A stretch of 64,000 nucleotides of DNA from Epinephelus fuscoguttatus. Its lineage: Eukaryota; Chordata; Actinopteri; Perciformes; Serranidae. The position numbers and the translations under genes were made by a program. The DNA is taken from the NCBI RefSeq assembly GCF_011397635.1, contig NC_064770.1:32140598-32204597 (forward strand). Reading direction: 5' to 3'. The notes under the pieces are model-generated. The model searched no databases. It saw nothing but the letters and a program-made list of their open reading frames with translations, and was not told the DNA's origin. Positions 61,809-64,000 of this stretch are shown here, piece after piece; the stretch's first letter is position 1; each line of letters starts with the position of its first letter.

Positions 61809-62005
61809 ATGACAGCATTAGTTTTCTCCAGGTGCTCCATCTTCCCCCACAGTCCAAAGACATACAGGTTAACTGGTGACACTAAACTGTCCAGGGTGTA
61901 CCCCGCCTCTCTCCCAATGTCAGCTGGGATGGGCTCCAGCTCCCCACAACCCCCAGCAGAATAAGCAGGTATGGAAAATGAATGAAGGAATAAAAATACA
62001 ATTAC
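61809..62005 (+). mobile_element. LINE 3'-end fragment (L2-like)
   Basis: CCCACAGTCCAAAGACATAC, GTCCAGGGTGTACCCCGCCT, GTCAGCTGGGATGGGCTCCA and a terminal GAATGAATGAA-like tail match a very common fish LINE 3' end, from memory. It is only about 200 bp. Confidence 0.65.
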
Positions 62006-62011
62006 ATCCAG

Positions 62012-62490
62012 GGATGGAAAGTAACTAAGTACACTGACTTAATTACTGTATTAAAGTACAATTTTAAGGTACTTTATTTATCTTAGTATTTCTATATTGT
62101 ACAACTTTATAACTCTACTCAACTACATTGTGGAGGCAAATATTGTACTTTTTACTCCACTACATTTAGTTACTTTGCAGATTAAGATTAACACAACATA
62201 TAATTCAGGTATGAATTAAATAAATAAAATTATTTAAGATTAAGCGACACAGCAGAATATAAAGCTGCTGTAACATGAATGCATCAATAATTATTTTCCA
62301 GTCATAAAAAATACATGTATATTTCTGAAATGAGCCATTTTGCAGTACTTTTGGTACTTTAAATGTATTTAAATGCTTATACGTATTTACTTTGATTTAG
62401 TCAGATCTTAAACAATTGTAACAGTATTTTTAAACGGTGGTATTCGTACTTTTACATCAGTAAACGATCTGAATACTTCTTCCACCAATA
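62012..62490. mobile_element. Fish MITE-like repeat
   Basis: GGATGGAAAGTAACTAAGTAC at the start and GAATACTTCTTCCACCAAT at the end are partial inverse ends. Inside are repeated AAGTAC/GTACTTT motifs and TTTTTACTCCACTACATTTA, typical of an abundant teleost repeat. Confidence 0.6.
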
Positions 62491-62536
62491 ATTAGACCAC
62501 ACATTTACATGTTTTTTAATTAAAGAATTTTTAAAA

Positions 62537-63425
62537 TACACTGAACAAAAATTTAAACGCAACTTTTTTTGTTTTCGCTCCCATTTTTCACAGGTTTAAG
62601 TAAAAGATCTAGGACTTTATATGCACACAAAACACTTACATCTCTCAGAATTTGCACTGTGTCTCAAATCGTGTACTTCTGTACTTACACTTAATATTTT
62701 GAGTGCATAAGTGCGTTCACACTGAGAAGTATGTAAAAATGCAGTGCACTGTGAGTACCCGGATGGTGCACTCAAAACGGTCAAGAAGTTGAGTGTGGAA
62801 CTATGGACACTTCTCGCCCTCAATGGTCGCCATCTTGGCTACGTAGCAGAAGGGGAGGGACCACTTTTCAAACTGGAAATGGCGTCCAAAAACTGTGCGA
62901 CTGTGAATGTCGCTGCATTGTACAAATACATGTGTTTTTTGCACTAAGCACCACTATACTGTTGTCGGGTATAAGCCAGCAGAATGTTTGTTGGGTTCAT
63001 TTAACAGTCTGTAATGATTTGGTACCGTGAACGATAACGCAAATGCTAATGCTAGTTTGCTAACTAGCTAACAGCTGCGGTCATCATTTCCGCTGAGCGC
63101 ACAACGGCCGTGTTTGGTTTGAGACAACACTACCCTGTCGAAATTTTCGCACTACGCCAGTAAGTACATAGTGCAAACAGTATACTGCATAGAAGTGTAC
63201 TGACGGATGTACACGATTTGAGACACAGCATTTGTCACAAATTAGTTTAATCCTTGTTAGTGAGCATTTCCTGTGACCATCCTGAGGCACACCTGTGTAG
63301 TAACGATGCTGTTTAATCAGTATGTTGATATGCCACACCTGTCAGGTGGATGGGTTATCTTGGAAAAAAAGAGAAGTGCTCACTAACATGGATTTTAACA
63401 ATTTTGTGACCAAAATTTGAGAGAA
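62537..63425. mobile_element. Mariner-type MITE split by a nested element
   Basis: The left part (62537-62655) starts ACACTGAACAAAAATTTAAA followed by CGCAAC and TGCTCCCATTTTTCA-like sequence. The right part (63229-63425) has GTTAGTGAGCATTTCC, GATATGCCACACCTGTCAGG and ends near GTGACCAAAATTTGAGAG. Together they match the widespread vertebrate mariner MITE that begins ACACTGAACAAAAATATAAACG. The centre is replaced by another element. Confidence 0.8.
62657..63228. mobile_element. Nested DNA element with CTGTGTCTCAAATC ends
   Basis: CTGTGTCTCAAATCGTGTAC at 62657 is the inverse of GTACACGATTTGAGACACAG at 63209-63228, perfect for 20 bp. It carries a 67-codon frame without transposase features. 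It is inserted in the mariner MITE at an ATTTG-flanked site (left aatttgca, right catttgtc). Confidence 0.85.
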
Positions 63426-63429
63426 ATTA

Positions 63430-64000
63430 ATCCATTGAGTGCATAAAAAGTCTCAGGGCTGGTTAGGCCTTAATGTGGATTAGTTCAACTAGAACATTTA
63501 AGTGGCTTTCATGAATGTGGCTTAAATTTGGCTTAGTTAGTCTGCGACAATGGAGTCCCGGCGTGAGAACACCTGGGTTAAGCCTTATTATCTCAAGTAC
63601 GAGCACATGCTGTCTCGTGGTGCTCATAAACATCCGGACTGAACTAAAACACCACTGCTGGTGTGAAACTTGAGACCTAACAATGGCAGAGGCAAAAAGA
63701 ATTCATTCAAAAAACTTAAGTGAGTATGAAAAACACTACTAAAACAAACTGTGGCAAACCAGCAACTGATATAAAAACTATCCTGCTGCTACTGAGCAAA
63801 AGAAAAAGAGTGGTTGGGCTGCAATTTGAAAACGGACAACTGGAGAAGAATCAAGAACTTTTTTTTTGTAGATGTGTTTTCCCTGCCTAGATCGTCCAAA
63901 CAGAGTATCAGAAGGTGTTTTTAGGTTTTATGTAACGACTCAGACTACGACTAATAATCCACATAACATAAAGGTTTAGAGGCTTAAAGCCTTTTTTGCC
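63430..64000. other. Right edge; no gene seen
   Basis: AT-rich sequence with TAATGTGGATTAG-like repeat scraps; no exon or repeat family was named with confidence. Confidence 0.4.

Overview
This window is vertebrate nuclear DNA, almost certainly from a percomorph teleost fish. Genes are split by GT-AG introns, coding density is low, dinucleotide (CA/GT) microsatellites are frequent, and the interspersed repeats are of fish type: tRNA-derived SINEs, hAT-like MITEs with 8-bp target duplications, a mariner MITE and LINE fragments. No bacterial operon, CRISPR array or viral genome was seen. Nearly all of the short open frames in the window are chance or repeat-derived.

Layout. (1) 57-1521, + strand: the 3' five coding exons of a cytosolic sulfotransferase (SULT). 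It is truncated at the left edge of the window; its poly(A) signals lie near 2024-2036, followed by a (GT)n tract. (2) 2.1-10.9 kb: a transposon graveyard. It holds a nested hAT-like insertion, a minus-strand non-LTR retrotransposon fragment, a possible Penelope-like RT remnant between inverted ends, and two long-inverted-repeat elements. (3) 10939-11918, - strand: the terminal coding exon of an unrecognised Gln/Glu-rich coiled-coil protein. (4) 15508-34302, - strand: the whole coding region of a low-complexity, Pro/Ala/Thr/Lys-rich and acidic protein of 1,363 residues, in four phase-compatible exons. It is best matched, from memory, to the PRR36 / BTBD8(KIAA1107, APache) group. A 5'UTR exon lies at 34303-34404 and a probable first exon ends at 51221, so the gene would span about 36 kb. 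(5) 51.6-64 kb: apparently gene-free. It contains two young SINE copies with perfect target-site duplications, a 1.2-kb tandem repeat array full of nuclear-receptor half-sites (57.65-58.9 kb), and a mariner MITE interrupted by another element.

The three genes show no obvious functional partnership; they are simply neighbours. The most unusual features are the repeat array with four perfect estrogen-response-element palindromes, a perfect 25-bp-stem hairpin in an intron, and a 24-bp coding minisatellite that makes an octapeptide repeat in the PRR36-like protein. All family assignments rest on motif recognition by eye; no database search was possible.
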